Assembly (NCBI RefSeq): GCF_003581645.1
Contig: NZ_QXFK01000014.1
Location: 372,001 to 436,000, forward strand
Origin: Pelagerythrobacter aerophilus
Lineage (GTDB): Bacteria > Pseudomonadota > Alphaproteobacteria > Sphingomonadales > Sphingomonadaceae
Direction of reading: 5' to 3'
DNA length: 64,000 nucleotides
The position numbers and the translations under genes are program-made. Positions 18,785 to 27,690 of this stretch are shown one piece after another (positions within the stretch are counted from its first letter, which is position 1; every line of letters begins with the position of its first letter). The notes under the pieces are model-generated. The model was given only the letters and a program-made list of their open reading frames with translations. It had not been told where the DNA came from and made no database searches.

Positions 18785-20581
18785 ATGCAGCCCATGGGGT
18801 CGCAATCGCTTTCCTGCGTGTTTGGCATCGAACGGTCGCTCTCCGGCAAGGCCTGGCGCTGGCGTGGCGGGAACATGGCGCTGGCAGACAACGCCGCCTC
18901 GATCGAGGACGATATCGTCGCGCAGCTCCTCCTGTCGCGCGGCGTCGCCCGCGATGAGCTGGACCGGCACCGGACCCCTACCTTGCGCGAGTTCCTCCCC
19001 GATCCGTCCGCCTTTCGCGACATGGATGCGGCCGCGGAACGCATCGCCCAGGCCGTGCTCGGCGGCGAGACGATCACCATCTACGGCGACTACGACGTGG
19101 ACGGCGCGACCAGTTCGGCACTGCTGATCCGGCTACTGCGCATGCTCGGTCACGACGCCGGCCACTACATCCCCGACCGCCTTCTCGAAGGCTACGGCCC
19201 CAGCGGTGAGGCGCTGGTCAGGCTGGCCGAGGAAGGGTCGAGCCTGATCGTCACGGTCGATTGCGGTGCGATGGCGCACGAGGCGCTGAGCATGGCGCAC
19301 GATGCCGGCGTGGACGTGATCGTGGTCGATCATCACAAATGCGCGGCCGAGCTTCCCAAGGCCGCGGCGCTGGTCAATCCGAACCGGCTCGACGAAAGCG
19401 ATCTTGGCGCACGGCATGGCCACCTTGCGGCCGTGGGTGTGGCTTTCCTGCTGGCGATCGCGGTTGTGCGCACGCTGCGGGAGCGCGGATATTTCACGGC
19501 GCGGCCGGAGCCCGACCTTCGCGCCCTGCTCGACTTGGTGGCACTCGGCACCGTGGCGGACGTCGCGGCCCTGCATGGGCTCAACCGGGCGTTCGTGGCG
19601 CAGGGTCTGAAAGTCATGGCCAAGCGCCAGAACGTCGGCATGTCGGCCCTGATCGACGCGAGCCGCCTGTCGCGGGCACCGGTGTGCAGCGATCTGGGCT
19701 TTGCGCTCGGGCCGCGGATCAACGCCGGCGGCCGGGTCGGCGAATCGACACTCGGCGTTCGCCTGCTGACCACCGAAGATCCCGATGAAGCGCGGGAGAT
19801 TTCCGCGCAACTCTCCACGCTCAATGAAGAGCGGCGCGCGATTGAAATGGCGGTGCAGGAGGCGGCGGAAGCGCAGCTCGCACGCCAGCACAACCGCGCG
19901 GTGCTCGTCCTCGCGGGCTCAGGCTGGCACCCGGGCGTGATCGGGATCGTCGCCGGACGGATAAAAGAGAAGACCGGCCGGCCCGCGATCGTGATCGCCC
20001 TCGATGGCGAGACCGGCCAGGGCAAAGGCTCCGGACGGTCCATCTCGGGCGTGGACCTCGGCGCGGCAATCATCGCGGCGCGCGAATCGGGGCTCCTCGT
20101 CGCCGGCGGCGGGCATGCCATGGCCGCGGGCCTTACGCTGGATGCGAACAAGCTCGATTCGCTTGCCGACTGGCTCGACGAACGCCTCGCTGGCGCGGTG
20201 CAGCGCGCCTGTGCCGAGCAAGTCCTGTCGCTCGATCTCTCCCTCGCGCCCGGCGGGCTGACGCCGGAGCTGGTGGAAACGCTCGACCGGGCGGGACCGT
20301 TCGGCGTCGGGTGGCCGGGGCCGAAGCTCGCGGTCGGGCCGGTCCGACTGGTCAAAGCGGATGTCGTCGGCACCGATCATGTCCGCGTGATCGCCAATGG
20401 CGACGACGGGCGCTCGTTCAAGGCGATCGGCTTCCGCATGGCGGAAAGCGATCTCGGCCAATCGCTGCTTCACGGGGCGAAGGGGCGGCGCCTGTGGCTG
20501 GCGGGCCGTGCGAAGATCGACGATTGGGGCGCTCGCCCGCAGGCGGAGCTTCATCTGGAGGACGCGGCCTGGGCCGACTGA
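18785..20581 (+). CDS. recJ: Single-stranded-DNA-specific exonuclease RecJ
   Basis: 598 residues. RecJ digests single-stranded DNA 5' to 3' in recombination and mismatch repair. DHH-family motifs are present: YGDYDVDGATSSA near 100-112, TVDCGAMAHEA near 157, VVDHHK near 180; the C-terminal DHHA1 region has GSGRSISGVDLG and GGGHAMAAGLTL near 415-450. The N-terminal LSGKAWRWRGG stretch matches the family, supporting a start at 18785 or 18794 over later ATGs. Confidence 0.94.
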   Translation: MQPMGSQSLSCVFGIERSLSGKAWRWRGGNMALADNAASIEDDIVAQLLLSRGVARDELDRHRTPTLREFLPDPSAFRDMDAAAERIAQAVLGGETITIYGDYDVDGATSSALLIRLLRMLGHDAGHYIPDRLLEGYGPSGEALVRLAEEGSSLIVTVDCGAMAHEALSMAHDAGVDVIVVDHHKCAAELPKAAALVNPNRLDESDLGARHGHLAAVGVAFLLAIAVVRTLRERGYFTARPEPDLRALLDLVALGTVADVAALHGLNRAFVAQGLKVMAKRQNVGMSALIDASRLSRAPVCSDLGFALGPRINAGGRVGESTLGVRLLTTEDPDEAREISAQLSTLNEERRAIEMAVQEAAEAQLARQHNRAVLVLAGSGWHPGVIGIVAGRIKEKTGRPAIVIALDGETGQGKGSGRSISGVDLGAAIIAARESGLLVAGGGHAMAAGLTLDANKLDSLADWLDERLAGAVQRACAEQVLSLDLSLAPGGLTPELVETLDRAGPFGVGWPGPKLAVGPVRLVKADVVGTDHVRVIANGDDGRSFKAIGFRMAESDLGQSLLHGAKGRRLWLAGRAKIDDWGARPQAELHLEDAAWAD

Positions 20582-20662
20582 CATTCTCACGCAACGCACA
20601 GGGTTGACCGCGCCGCGCGGCACCCCTAAGTGCGCCGCCACGCCACCGGCACCTGACGGTTC

Positions 20663-20737
20663 GGCCCCTTCGTCTAGCGGTTAGGACGCGGCCCTTTCAC
20701 GGCTGAAACACGGGTTCGATTCCCGTAGGGGTCACCA
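20663..20737 (+). tRNA. tRNA-Glu (anticodon TTC)
   Basis: 75 bases including an encoded CCA end. The acceptor arm GGCCCCT pairs with AGGGGTC. The anticodon loop CTTTCAC gives TTC at 34-36, and the T arm is CGGGTTCGATTCCCG. It reads GAA (and GAG by wobble). It is followed 40 bp later by a near-identical second tRNA-Glu. Confidence 0.96.
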
Positions 20738-20777
20738 CCGACGAAATGTCGCCGTGGCGCGCCATGCTTCATGGTAT

Positions 20778-20852
20778 GGCCCCTTCGTCTAGCGGTCAGG
20801 ACGCGGCCCTCTCACGGCTGAAACACGGGTTCGATTCCCGTAGGGGTCACCA
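20778..20852 (+). tRNA. tRNA-Glu (anticodon CTC)
   Basis: 75 bases with encoded CCA, almost identical to the preceding tRNA-Glu. The anticodon loop is CTCTCAC, giving CTC, which reads GAG only. The other visible difference is a T-to-C change in the D loop (GGTTAGG becomes GGTCAGG). It clearly arose by tandem duplication followed by anticodon change. Confidence 0.95.
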
Positions 20853-20993
20853 GCTCAATCGACGGATACCGCTTGAAGGCCAGAGGCATGAGCGCTCTGC
20901 CGCGGCTTTTCGATCGGGTGGATGACAGGCGCCACCCGAACCTCTACCGTCTTGCGCTGAGTTCGACCTGTGCCGGGGAGGAGGTCAGCCGCC

Positions 20994-21485
20994 GTGACCT
21001 GGGGTTACCCGATCATGCTCTTCGTGGGCGCCGTCTCCTCCGCGCTCGTTGCCGGCATCTTCTACGCCTTCTCCTCGTTCGTCATGCCTGCGCTGGGCCG
21101 CATTCCCGATGAGCAGGGCAGCAATGCGATGAATGCGATCAACGTGGCGGTCTATACGCCCAGCTTCATGATCCTTTTCATGGGGACGGCGCTGCTGTCC
21201 GCCGTGGTCGCCGTCCGGTCGCTGTTCTCGATTGAAAGCCTCGGGAGCCAGCTCGTTCTTGCCGCCTCGCTGCTCTACCTGATCGGTTGCTTCGGCGTGA
21301 CGATAGCGTTCAACGTGCCGCTCAACCGTCAGCTCGCCGCCGGCAGCGGCGATGCCCTGTGGCGGAAGTTTCTGCGCCGATGGACGGTCTGGAATACCGT
21401 CCGAACCATCGGGGCCGGCCTCGCGTCGGCGCTGTTCATCCTTGCACTGGTGCTGGGCTACGGTCCGGCAACTGCGATCGCGTGA
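20994..21485 (+). CDS. DUF1772-family membrane protein
   Basis: 163 residues from a GTG with GGAGG about 13 bp upstream. It has four hydrophobic segments. Family phrases of DUF1772/anthrone oxygenase-like proteins are visible: FYAFSSFVMPAL near 23-34, MNAINVAVYTPSFM near 46, FNVPLN and WTVWNTVRT near the C-terminus. Proteins of this group are integral membrane proteins, mostly without assigned function. It precedes the phoR-pst operon but no tie to phosphate is evident. The 140 bp between the tRNA genes and this gene show nothing else. Confidence 0.8.
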   Translation: MTWGYPIMLFVGAVSSALVAGIFYAFSSFVMPALGRIPDEQGSNAMNAINVAVYTPSFMILFMGTALLSAVVAVRSLFSIESLGSQLVLAASLLYLIGCFGVTIAFNVPLNRQLAAGSGDALWRKFLRRWTVWNTVRTIGAGLASALFILALVLGYGPATAIA

Positions 21486-21575
21486 AGGGGGCTGTCACCA
21501 TGTTCCAAGTATCACCCGAACATTGGCGCAATTTTCTGGCCGGAGCGGTTTCACGCAGCTAAGGCCCCGCGCGCT

Positions 21576-22772
21576 ATGGAGCAGGATCGCACCTACCCCG
21601 TCGCCGCGCTCGTGCTGGCCGTGGTCACCGCGGTGGGTATGGCAATCGCCGGGGCGCCCCTGTGGCTCGCATTGGCAGTGCTTCTCGTCTGGGCAGGCTC
21701 GCTCTGGCTCGCGGTCGCATCCCCTCCGCCGCCGCTCGAATCGGCAACCAACGGCTCATTCAATCGCGACGACATGGGCCAGTTCATCGAACATGCGGGG
21801 ACGCCGCTGCTGGTTACCGAGAACCGCCGGATCTCGATCGCCAACCGCTCCGCGCGTAATCTTCTCGGCGCTCACATTCTGGGGCAGGACATCCGGGTCG
21901 CGTTTCGCCATCCCGAGGCCGTCGCGCTGCTCGAGCGGGACGCGAGCGGGCAGGCGACCGTGCAGGGGCTCGTCCGCCGGCGCGACATCTGGATTCTCAA
22001 CTATCAGCGGCTCGGCGAGGAACTCGGCGTGATCGAGCTGCTCAACCAGACGGCTGAAGCCGACATCAGCCGCGCGCACACCGATTTCGTCGCCAACGCC
22101 AGCCACGAACTGCGGACGCCGCTCTCTTCGATCATCGGTTATGTCGAGACTTTGCGCGAGGATGGCGGCAAGGCCCCGCCCGAAACGCGCGCGAAGTTTC
22201 TCGACACCGTCCTTGGCGAGGCGCGGCGTCTGAAGAACCTCGTCGACGACCTCATGTCGCTTTCGCGCGTGGAAGCGGAAAAGCACGATCTGCCGCAGGA
22301 GCACCTTCCCTTGCGCGAACTGATCGAAAGCGCCGCGCGCGATGCCGCGGGGCCCGAGCGGCAGAACCGCCTCGATCTCGACTGCGAAGGCGATATCGAG
22401 ATCAGGGGCGATGCGCGCCAGATCGAACAGCTCATCCGCAATCTCGTCGACAACGCCCTGAAGTACGGTGCGCCTGAGGAACGGGTTACGGTCGCCCTGC
22501 ATCGGCTGCCTGAGGGCGATGCCGAATTGACCGTCACCGATCGCGGCGAAGGCATCGCGCCCGAGCACCTCCCTCACCTGACACGCAGGTTCTATCGCAC
22601 CGATCCGGGCCGCAGCCGCGCTTCCGGCGGGACCGGCCTCGGCCTCGCCATCGTCAAGCACATTGTGGAACGGCATCGCGGACGCCTCGACATCGCCAGC
22701 AAGCTTGGCCAAGGCACGACCATCACCGTGCGCATTCCGACCGTCGCCCAGACTGCCGAGGAAGTGTCATGA
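21576..22772 (+). CDS. phoR: Phosphate regulon sensor histidine kinase PhoR
   Basis: 398 residues. Two membrane helices lie in the first 50 residues. A PAS-like region follows, then the HisKA domain with the phospho-accepting His in FVANASHELRTPLSSIIGYVETL (about residue 176), and a HATPase domain with RNLVDNALKYG, DRGEGI and GTGLGLAIVKHI. It senses phosphate status through the Pst transporter and PhoU, and phosphorylates PhoB. It opens the operon phoR-pstCAB-phoU-phoB. Its last codons form part of a Pho box. Confidence 0.93.
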   Translation: MEQDRTYPVAALVLAVVTAVGMAIAGAPLWLALAVLLVWAGSLWLAVASPPPPLESATNGSFNRDDMGQFIEHAGTPLLVTENRRISIANRSARNLLGAHILGQDIRVAFRHPEAVALLERDASGQATVQGLVRRRDIWILNYQRLGEELGVIELLNQTAEADISRAHTDFVANASHELRTPLSSIIGYVETLREDGGKAPPETRAKFLDTVLGEARRLKNLVDDLMSLSRVEAEKHDLPQEHLPLRELIESAARDAAGPERQNRLDLDCEGDIEIRGDARQIEQLIRNLVDNALKYGAPEERVTVALHRLPEGDAELTVTDRGEGIAPEHLPHLTRRFYRTDPGRSRASGGTGLGLAIVKHIVERHRGRLDIASKLGQGTTITVRIPTVAQTAEEVS

Positions 22773-22781
22773 AATTGTCAC
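22764..22781 (+). promoter_or_regulatory. Pho box upstream of pstC, across the phoR stop codon
   Basis: Two 7-bp direct half-sites, GTGTCAT (22764-22770) and TTGTCAC (22775-22781), are separated by GAAA. This matches the PhoB consensus of two CTGTCAT-like repeats 11 bp apart. It sits 87 bp before the pstC GTG and would allow phosphate-starvation induction of pstCAB-phoU-phoB from inside the operon. Confidence 0.7.
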
Positions 22782-22867
22782 GAAAGTTCAACAAAGCCTC
22801 GGTGGCAAGCTCGTGGACCGCGCGCTTGTATCCGTTCGAAGCCTTCCCGAGCTAGGTCGCAACAGGC

Positions 22868-24253
22868 GTGTCTCTCACTATTCTTCTTCTTCTGGCGCTG
22901 GGACTGGGGCTGGCCGGATGGCTCGCCGCACGATCGCGCGCCTGGGCCTTCCGCCGGACGAGCGGCGCGAGCGCGATGGCGGCCCTTCCCAGCTATCACG
23001 GCTGGTACGTGGCGCTGTGGATCGTGGTTCCGATGGTGCTCTTCATCGCCTTGTGGAGCGTCGTCGGCCCGCATCTCGTGAGCCAGCACGTGCTCGCCTC
23101 CCCGGCAGCGGCCGATCTTCCGGCGTTCGGCTTCAAGCGCGAATCGATGCTGGCCGAAGCGCGCGCCGTGGCGATGGGGACGGCGCCCGGCGTATTCAAC
23201 GAGGAGGCGCGCGCGCTGATCGAACCTTATCGGGAGGCAATCGGGCGCTATCAGTTCATCGGCATCGCCGCAGTGCTCGTTCTCGGCTTTCTCGGCGGCG
23301 TATGGGCGTTCCTGCGCATCAAGCCGGACTTCACCGCCCGCACCCGTGTGGAACGGACGATCATGGTCGTCCTGCTGCTCGCCTCACTCGTCGCGATCCT
23401 GACGACGCTGGGGATCTTCGTCAGCCTGGTGTTCGAAACCATCCGCTTCTTCGGAATGGTCAATCCGATCGACTTCCTGTTCGGAACGCATTGGGGCCCT
23501 GATCCGATGTCGAGTGCGGTGAACCCCGATGCGAGCCGCTACGGCGCGATCCCGCTGTTCTGGGGCACCATCTACATCGGCGCGATCATCGCGATGGTCG
23601 TCGCCATCCCGCTCGGGCTGATGAGCGCGATCTATCTGACCCAGTATGCCAAGCCCAGCTTGCGCGCATGGGTCAAGCCGGCGCTGGAAATCCTCGCCGG
23701 GGTTCCGACCGTCGTTTACGGCTATTTCGCGGCGTTGACCGTCGCGCCTGCGATCCGGGACCTGGCGCTCGCCGCCGGCATGTCCAATCCCTCGAGCGAA
23801 AGCGCCCTCGCCGCCGGCCTGGTGATGGGCGTGATGATTATTCCGTTCGTGTCCTCGATGGCCGACGATTCGATCGCTGCTGTCCCGCAGGCGATGCGCG
23901 ACGGCAGCCTTGCGATGGGCGCGACGACGTCCGAGACCATCCGCCGCGTGCTCGTCCCCGCGGCGCTGCCCGGCATCGTCGCCGGTGTCATGCTCGCTAT
24001 CAGCCGCGCGATCGGCGAGACGATGATCGTCGTCATGGCCGCATCGACCGCCGCCAATCTCAGCGCCAACCCGCTGGAGGCTATGACCACCGTGACCGTG
24101 CAGATCGTCGCCATGCTGACCGGCGAAGGCAGCTTCGACCATCCGGCAACGCTGAGCGCCTTCGCGCTCGGCTTCGTGCTGTTCCTGGTCACGCTCGGCC
24201 TCAACTTCATCGCCCTGCGCGTCGTGAAGAGGTTCCGTGAAGCCTATGAATGA
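22868..24253 (+). CDS. pstC: Phosphate ABC transporter, permease PstC
   Basis: 461 residues, longer than the roughly 320-residue enterobacterial PstC, because of an N-terminal half with extra helices. About eight membrane segments are visible. The C-terminal permease core carries the coupling loop ALAMGATTSETIRRVLVPAALPGI near 335-360, with EILAGVPTVVYGYFA upstream. It forms the inner-membrane channel with PstA. The start is GTG in the phoR-downstream leader containing the Pho box. No pstS gene lies in this operon. Confidence 0.92.
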   Translation: MSLTILLLLALGLGLAGWLAARSRAWAFRRTSGASAMAALPSYHGWYVALWIVVPMVLFIALWSVVGPHLVSQHVLASPAAADLPAFGFKRESMLAEARAVAMGTAPGVFNEEARALIEPYREAIGRYQFIGIAAVLVLGFLGGVWAFLRIKPDFTARTRVERTIMVVLLLASLVAILTTLGIFVSLVFETIRFFGMVNPIDFLFGTHWGPDPMSSAVNPDASRYGAIPLFWGTIYIGAIIAMVVAIPLGLMSAIYLTQYAKPSLRAWVKPALEILAGVPTVVYGYFAALTVAPAIRDLALAAGMSNPSSESALAAGLVMGVMIIPFVSSMADDSIAAVPQAMRDGSLAMGATTSETIRRVLVPAALPGIVAGVMLAISRAIGETMIVVMAASTAANLSANPLEAMTTVTVQIVAMLTGEGSFDHPATLSAFALGFVLFLVTLGLNFIALRVVKRFREAYE

Positions 24254-25496
24254 GCGCACGCCCCCGACGCGCACCCCCGCCTTCGAGGCGCGGCTGAAGA
24301 AGCGCTACGCGGCCGAACGCCGCTTCAGGCTCGCGGGCATCGCCGCGATCATGTTCTCGATCGTCGTGCTGGCCTTCCTGCTGGTGACGATGACGCTGAA
24401 CGGGATCGGCGGTTTCCAGCGCGCCGAATTGACGGTGCCGATCGACTTCACGCAAGCCGGCATCGCCGGCGACCCGGCGGTGCTGTCGCAGCCCGGCGGC
24501 ATGCAGAGCCTCGAGGCGCAGGACTTGCCCTCCGTCGTCGAATTCTTCGCCGAGCAGGAACTGGGCCCGCAGGGCGCCGCGCAGCTCGGCAGCGGTGCCT
24601 GGCGCGAGGTCGGCCAGGCGATCATCGACGATCCCTCTCTGCTGGACACCACCGCAGTGTTCGATCTTCCGGCCAGTCCCGGTCTGGCCGCCGCGCTTAG
24701 CGGCGAAGGTCCCGCAGAAATGCAGGCCCTCGCCACGCGGCTCGCAGAGCAGGACAAGCTGGGGACTGCCTTCGACGTCGGGTTCCTGACGCGGGCCGAC
24801 GCCACCGATCCGCAGCAGGTGGGCATCTGGGGCGCGCTCAAGGGCTCGATCCTGACGATGATCGTTACCCTTGCGCTCGCTTTCCCGATCGGCGTGCTCG
24901 CCGCGCTCTATCTCGAGGAATACGCGCCCAAGAACCGCTGGACCGATCTGATCGAGGTGTCGATCAACAACCTGGCTGCGGTCCCCTCGATCATCTTCGG
25001 TCTTCTCGGCCTGGCGGTGTTCCTGTGGATCTTCCCGAGCATGCGATCCGCCCCACTGATCGGGGGCATGACGCTGGCACTGATGACGATGCCGGTGATC
25101 GTCATCTCCGGCCGCAATGCGATCAAGGCGGTACCGCCGTCGATCCGCGACGGTGCGTTGGCGATCGGCGCGTCGCCGGTGCAGGTGGTGTTCCACCACG
25201 TCCTCCCGCTCGCCCTTCCCGGCATTCTCACCGGCACAATCATCGGCATGGCCCGCGCGCTGGGCGAGACCGCGCCGCTGCTGATGATCGGCATGCGCGC
25301 CTTCGTCGCCTCGGCGCCCGACGGGTTCACCTCGCCAGCGACTGTTCTGCCGGTGCAAATCTTCCTATGGTCGGACGAGATCGATCGCGGTTTCGTCGAA
25401 CGGACATCCGCGGCCATTATCGTCCTCCTGCTGTTCCTCCTCGTGATGAACGGCCTCGCCATCTACCTGCGCAACAAATTCGAGAAAAAGTGGTGA
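24246..25496 (+). CDS. pstA: Phosphate ABC transporter, permease PstA
   Basis: 416 residues from the ATG at 24246; a GTG three codons earlier (24237) is an alternative. It overlaps the pstC end by 8 bp. An N-terminal extension with one membrane helix and a periplasmic domain of about 180 residues (the DUF3333-like region of alphaproteobacterial PstA) comes before the permease core. [18 protein letters not shown] and the coupling-loop phrase [23 protein letters not shown] are in the second half. It pairs with PstC in the membrane. Confidence 0.92.
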   Translation: MNERTPPTRTPAFEARLKKRYAAERRFRLAGIAAIMFSIVVLAFLLVTMTLNGIGGFQRAELTVPIDFTQAGIAGDPAVLSQPGGMQSLEAQDLPSVVEFFAEQELGPQGAAQLGSGAWREVGQAIIDDPSLLDTTAVFDLPASPGLAAALSGEGPAEMQALATRLAEQDKLGTAFDVGFLTRADATDPQQVGIWGALKGSILTMIVTLALAFPIGVLAALYLEEYAPKNRWTDLIEVSINNLAAVPSIIFGLLGLAVFLWIFPSMRSAPLIGGMTLALMTMPVIVISGRNAIKAVPPSIRDGALAIGASPVQVVFHHVLPLALPGILTGTIIGMARALGETAPLLMIGMRAFVASAPDGFTSPATVLPVQIFLWSDEIDRGFVERTSAAIIVLLLFLLVMNGLAIYLRNKFEKKW

Positions 25497-26281
25497 CCGT
25501 AATCCATCCCAACCTGGACGACACCGAAGCGAAGATGAGCGCGCGGGACGTTTCCGTGTTCTACGGCGACAAGTTGGCGATCGATAACGTTTCGATCGAG
25601 ATCCCGACGAAGTACGTCACTGCCTTCATCGGCCCCTCGGGCTGCGGGAAGTCGACCTTCCTGCGCACGCTCAACCGCATGAACGACACGATCCCCTCCG
25701 CCCGCGTCGAGGGCGAGATCCTGCTCGACGGCGAGGACATCTATCGCTCGAAAATGGATGTCGTGCAGCTCCGTGCGCGCGTGGGCATGGTGTTCCAGAA
25801 GCCGAACCCCTTTCCCAAGTCGATCTACGAGAACATCGCTTATGGCCCCCGCATCCATGGCCTGGCCGAAGGCAAGCAGGAACTCGATGCGATCGTCGAG
25901 ACTTCGCTCCAGCGCGCAGGCCTGTGGAACGAGGTGAAGGATCGGCTGGAGGATAGCGGCACCGCTCTCTCCGGCGGCCAGCAACAGCGCCTGTGCATCG
26001 CGCGCGCGATCGCGGTCGATCCCGAAGTGATCCTGATGGACGAGCCGTGCTCCGCGCTCGACCCGATCGCGACCGCCAAGATCGAGGAACTGATCGACGA
26101 ACTCAACGGCCGCTACGCCATCGTCATCGTCACCCACTCGATGCAGCAGGCCGCGCGCGTCAGCCAGCGCACGGCGTTCTTCCACCTCGGAAAGATGGTG
26201 GAATACGGCCGGACTTCTGACATATTCACCAATCCGCTCGAAGAGCGGACGAAGGATTACATTACGGGCAGGTACGGCTGA
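25493..26281 (+). CDS. pstB: Phosphate ABC transporter, ATPase PstB
   Basis: 262 residues from a GTG that overlaps the pstA stop (GTGA). Walker [10 protein letters not shown] is at 47-55, the signature [14 protein letters not shown] near 161-174, and Walker [14 protein letters not shown] near 181-193. It powers phosphate import and takes part in PhoR signalling. The open frame extends upstream inside pstA, but the family N-terminus ([13 protein letters not shown] after a short tail) supports this start. Confidence 0.95.
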   Translation: MTVIHPNLDDTEAKMSARDVSVFYGDKLAIDNVSIEIPTKYVTAFIGPSGCGKSTFLRTLNRMNDTIPSARVEGEILLDGEDIYRSKMDVVQLRARVGMVFQKPNPFPKSIYENIAYGPRIHGLAEGKQELDAIVETSLQRAGLWNEVKDRLEDSGTALSGGQQQRLCIARAIAVDPEVILMDEPCSALDPIATAKIEELIDELNGRYAIVIVTHSMQQAARVSQRTAFFHLGKMVEYGRTSDIFTNPLEERTKDYITGRYG

Positions 26282-26949
26282 TGACCGAGCATACAGTCAA
26301 GGCGTTCGACGAGGACATTACCCGGCTTCGCGGCCTGATCGCGGAGATGGGCGGCCTTGCCGAAGTGGCCGTGCAGAACGCCATGGATGCGCTGGTGAAG
26401 GGCGACGATGCTCTCGCCAAGCAGATCATCAAGGGCGACAAGAAGATCGATGCCCTGGAATCCGAGGTCGATAAGCTCGCCGTGCGCGTGATCGCGCTCC
26501 GCGCGCCGATGGCGGACGATCTGCGCGAAGTGATCGCGGCGCTCAAGATCGCCGGCGTGGTCGAGCGGATCGGCGACTATTCGAAGGCGATCGCCAAGGC
26601 GAGCCGCGAGATCGCCGACCGCCGGCATTTCGAGCCGCTGACCTTGCTGCCCGCGATGGGCGAGCTCGCGGCCGAGATGGTCCACGACGTGCTCACCGCC
26701 TATGGTGCGCGCGATCCCGTGCTGGCACGCGAGGTGATCGCGGCCGATCGCAAGGTCGACAACTTCTACAACTCGATTTTCCGTAATCTTGTCAGTCATA
26801 TGGTCGAGAATCCTTCAACCATTTCGACGGCCGCCCAGCTCCTCTTCGTCGCTCGCAACATCGAGCGGATCGGCGACCACGCCACCAACGTCGCCGAAAT
26901 GGTGCATTTTGCGGCAACCGGCACTTATCCGGCCGACGACGATTCATGA
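26281..26949 (+). CDS. phoU: Phosphate signalling protein PhoU
   Basis: 222 residues, overlapping the pstB stop by one base. It shows the two-repeat helical PhoU fold, with the metal-binding ExxxD-type stretches DKLAVRVIALRAPMADDLREVIAALKI near 62-88 and RKVDNFYNSIFRNL in the second repeat. It links PstSCAB activity to PhoR and prevents phosphate over-uptake. Confidence 0.94.
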   Translation: MTEHTVKAFDEDITRLRGLIAEMGGLAEVAVQNAMDALVKGDDALAKQIIKGDKKIDALESEVDKLAVRVIALRAPMADDLREVIAALKIAGVVERIGDYSKAIAKASREIADRRHFEPLTLLPAMGELAAEMVHDVLTAYGARDPVLAREVIAADRKVDNFYNSIFRNLVSHMVENPSTISTAAQLLFVARNIERIGDHATNVAEMVHFAATGTYPADDDS

Positions 26950-26959
26950 CACGCGTGTC
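26948..26959. repeat. Perfect 12-bp palindrome between phoU and phoB
   Basis: GACACGCGTGTC overlaps the phoU stop codon. It could be a dyad operator or a small stem. Further on, GTGTCTT-GAAT-TCGTCAT (26980-26997) resembles a degraded Pho box across the phoB start. Confidence 0.3.
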
Positions 26960-26995
26960 GTCAAAGTGAAATAATCGCGGTGTCTTGAATTCGTC

Positions 26996-27685
26996 ATGAC
27001 CACCGCAACGCTCCTTCTCGTCGAAGACGACCCCGCTCTTTCGGAACTGCTCGAGTACCGGTTCGCCAACGAAGGCTACCGCGTTCGCGCCACGGCCGAC
27101 GGTGATGAAGCCCTGGTGCTGGCTGCCGAGGAAGTGCCCGACCTCGTCATCCTCGACTGGATGATCGAGGGGACCAGTGGCATCGAGGTCTGCCGCCGCC
27201 TGCGCCGCGACAAGGCGACTGCGCACGTCCCGATCATCATGCTGACCGCGCGCGAGGCGGAGGATGACCGCATACGCGGCCTCGAGACCGGCGCGGACGA
27301 CTATGTGACCAAGCCTTTTTCTCCCCGTGAACTGCTAGCGCGCGTCGCCGCCGTCCTGCGCCGCATCCGCCCGGCCCTCGCCGGTGAGACGATCGAGGTC
27401 GGCGACATCAAGCTGGACCCCGTGGCGCACAAGGTCGCCCGCCGCGGACAGACGCTGCAGATGGGCCCGACCGAGTACCGCCTGCTCAAGTTCTTCATGG
27501 AAAGCCCGGGCCGCGTCTTCAGCCGCAACCAGCTCCTCGACGGCGTCTGGGGCACCGGCAGCGATATCGAGCTGCGCACCGTCGATGTGCACATTCGCCG
27601 CCTGCGCAAGGCGATCGAGTTGACCGGCGCGCCCGACCCGATCCGCACAGTACGTTCGGCCGGGTACGCGTTCGAAGCGGTCTGA
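26996..27685 (+). CDS. phoB: Phosphate regulon response regulator PhoB
   Basis: 229 residues. The receiver domain has the acidic pocket EDD at 10-12, the phospho-accepting Asp54 in VILDWMIEG and the conserved Lys in VTKPFSPRELLARV. The C-terminal OmpR-type winged helix (about 130-229) has FSRNQLLDGVWG and RTVDVHIRRLRKAI. It is last in the operon, 46 bp after phoU, and would bind the Pho box at 22764-22781 when phosphorylated. Confidence 0.95.
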   Translation: MTTATLLLVEDDPALSELLEYRFANEGYRVRATADGDEALVLAAEEVPDLVILDWMIEGTSGIEVCRRLRRDKATAHVPIIMLTAREAEDDRIRGLETGADDYVTKPFSPRELLARVAAVLRRIRPALAGETIEVGDIKLDPVAHKVARRGQTLQMGPTEYRLLKFFMESPGRVFSRNQLLDGVWGTGSDIELRTVDVHIRRLRKAIELTGAPDPIRTVRSAGYAFEAV

Positions 27686-27690
27686 GGCCG

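Noticed and set aside
21501-21563. 20-codon frame before phoR
   Set aside because: No coupling or conservation argument and no regulatory codon run; not enough to call.
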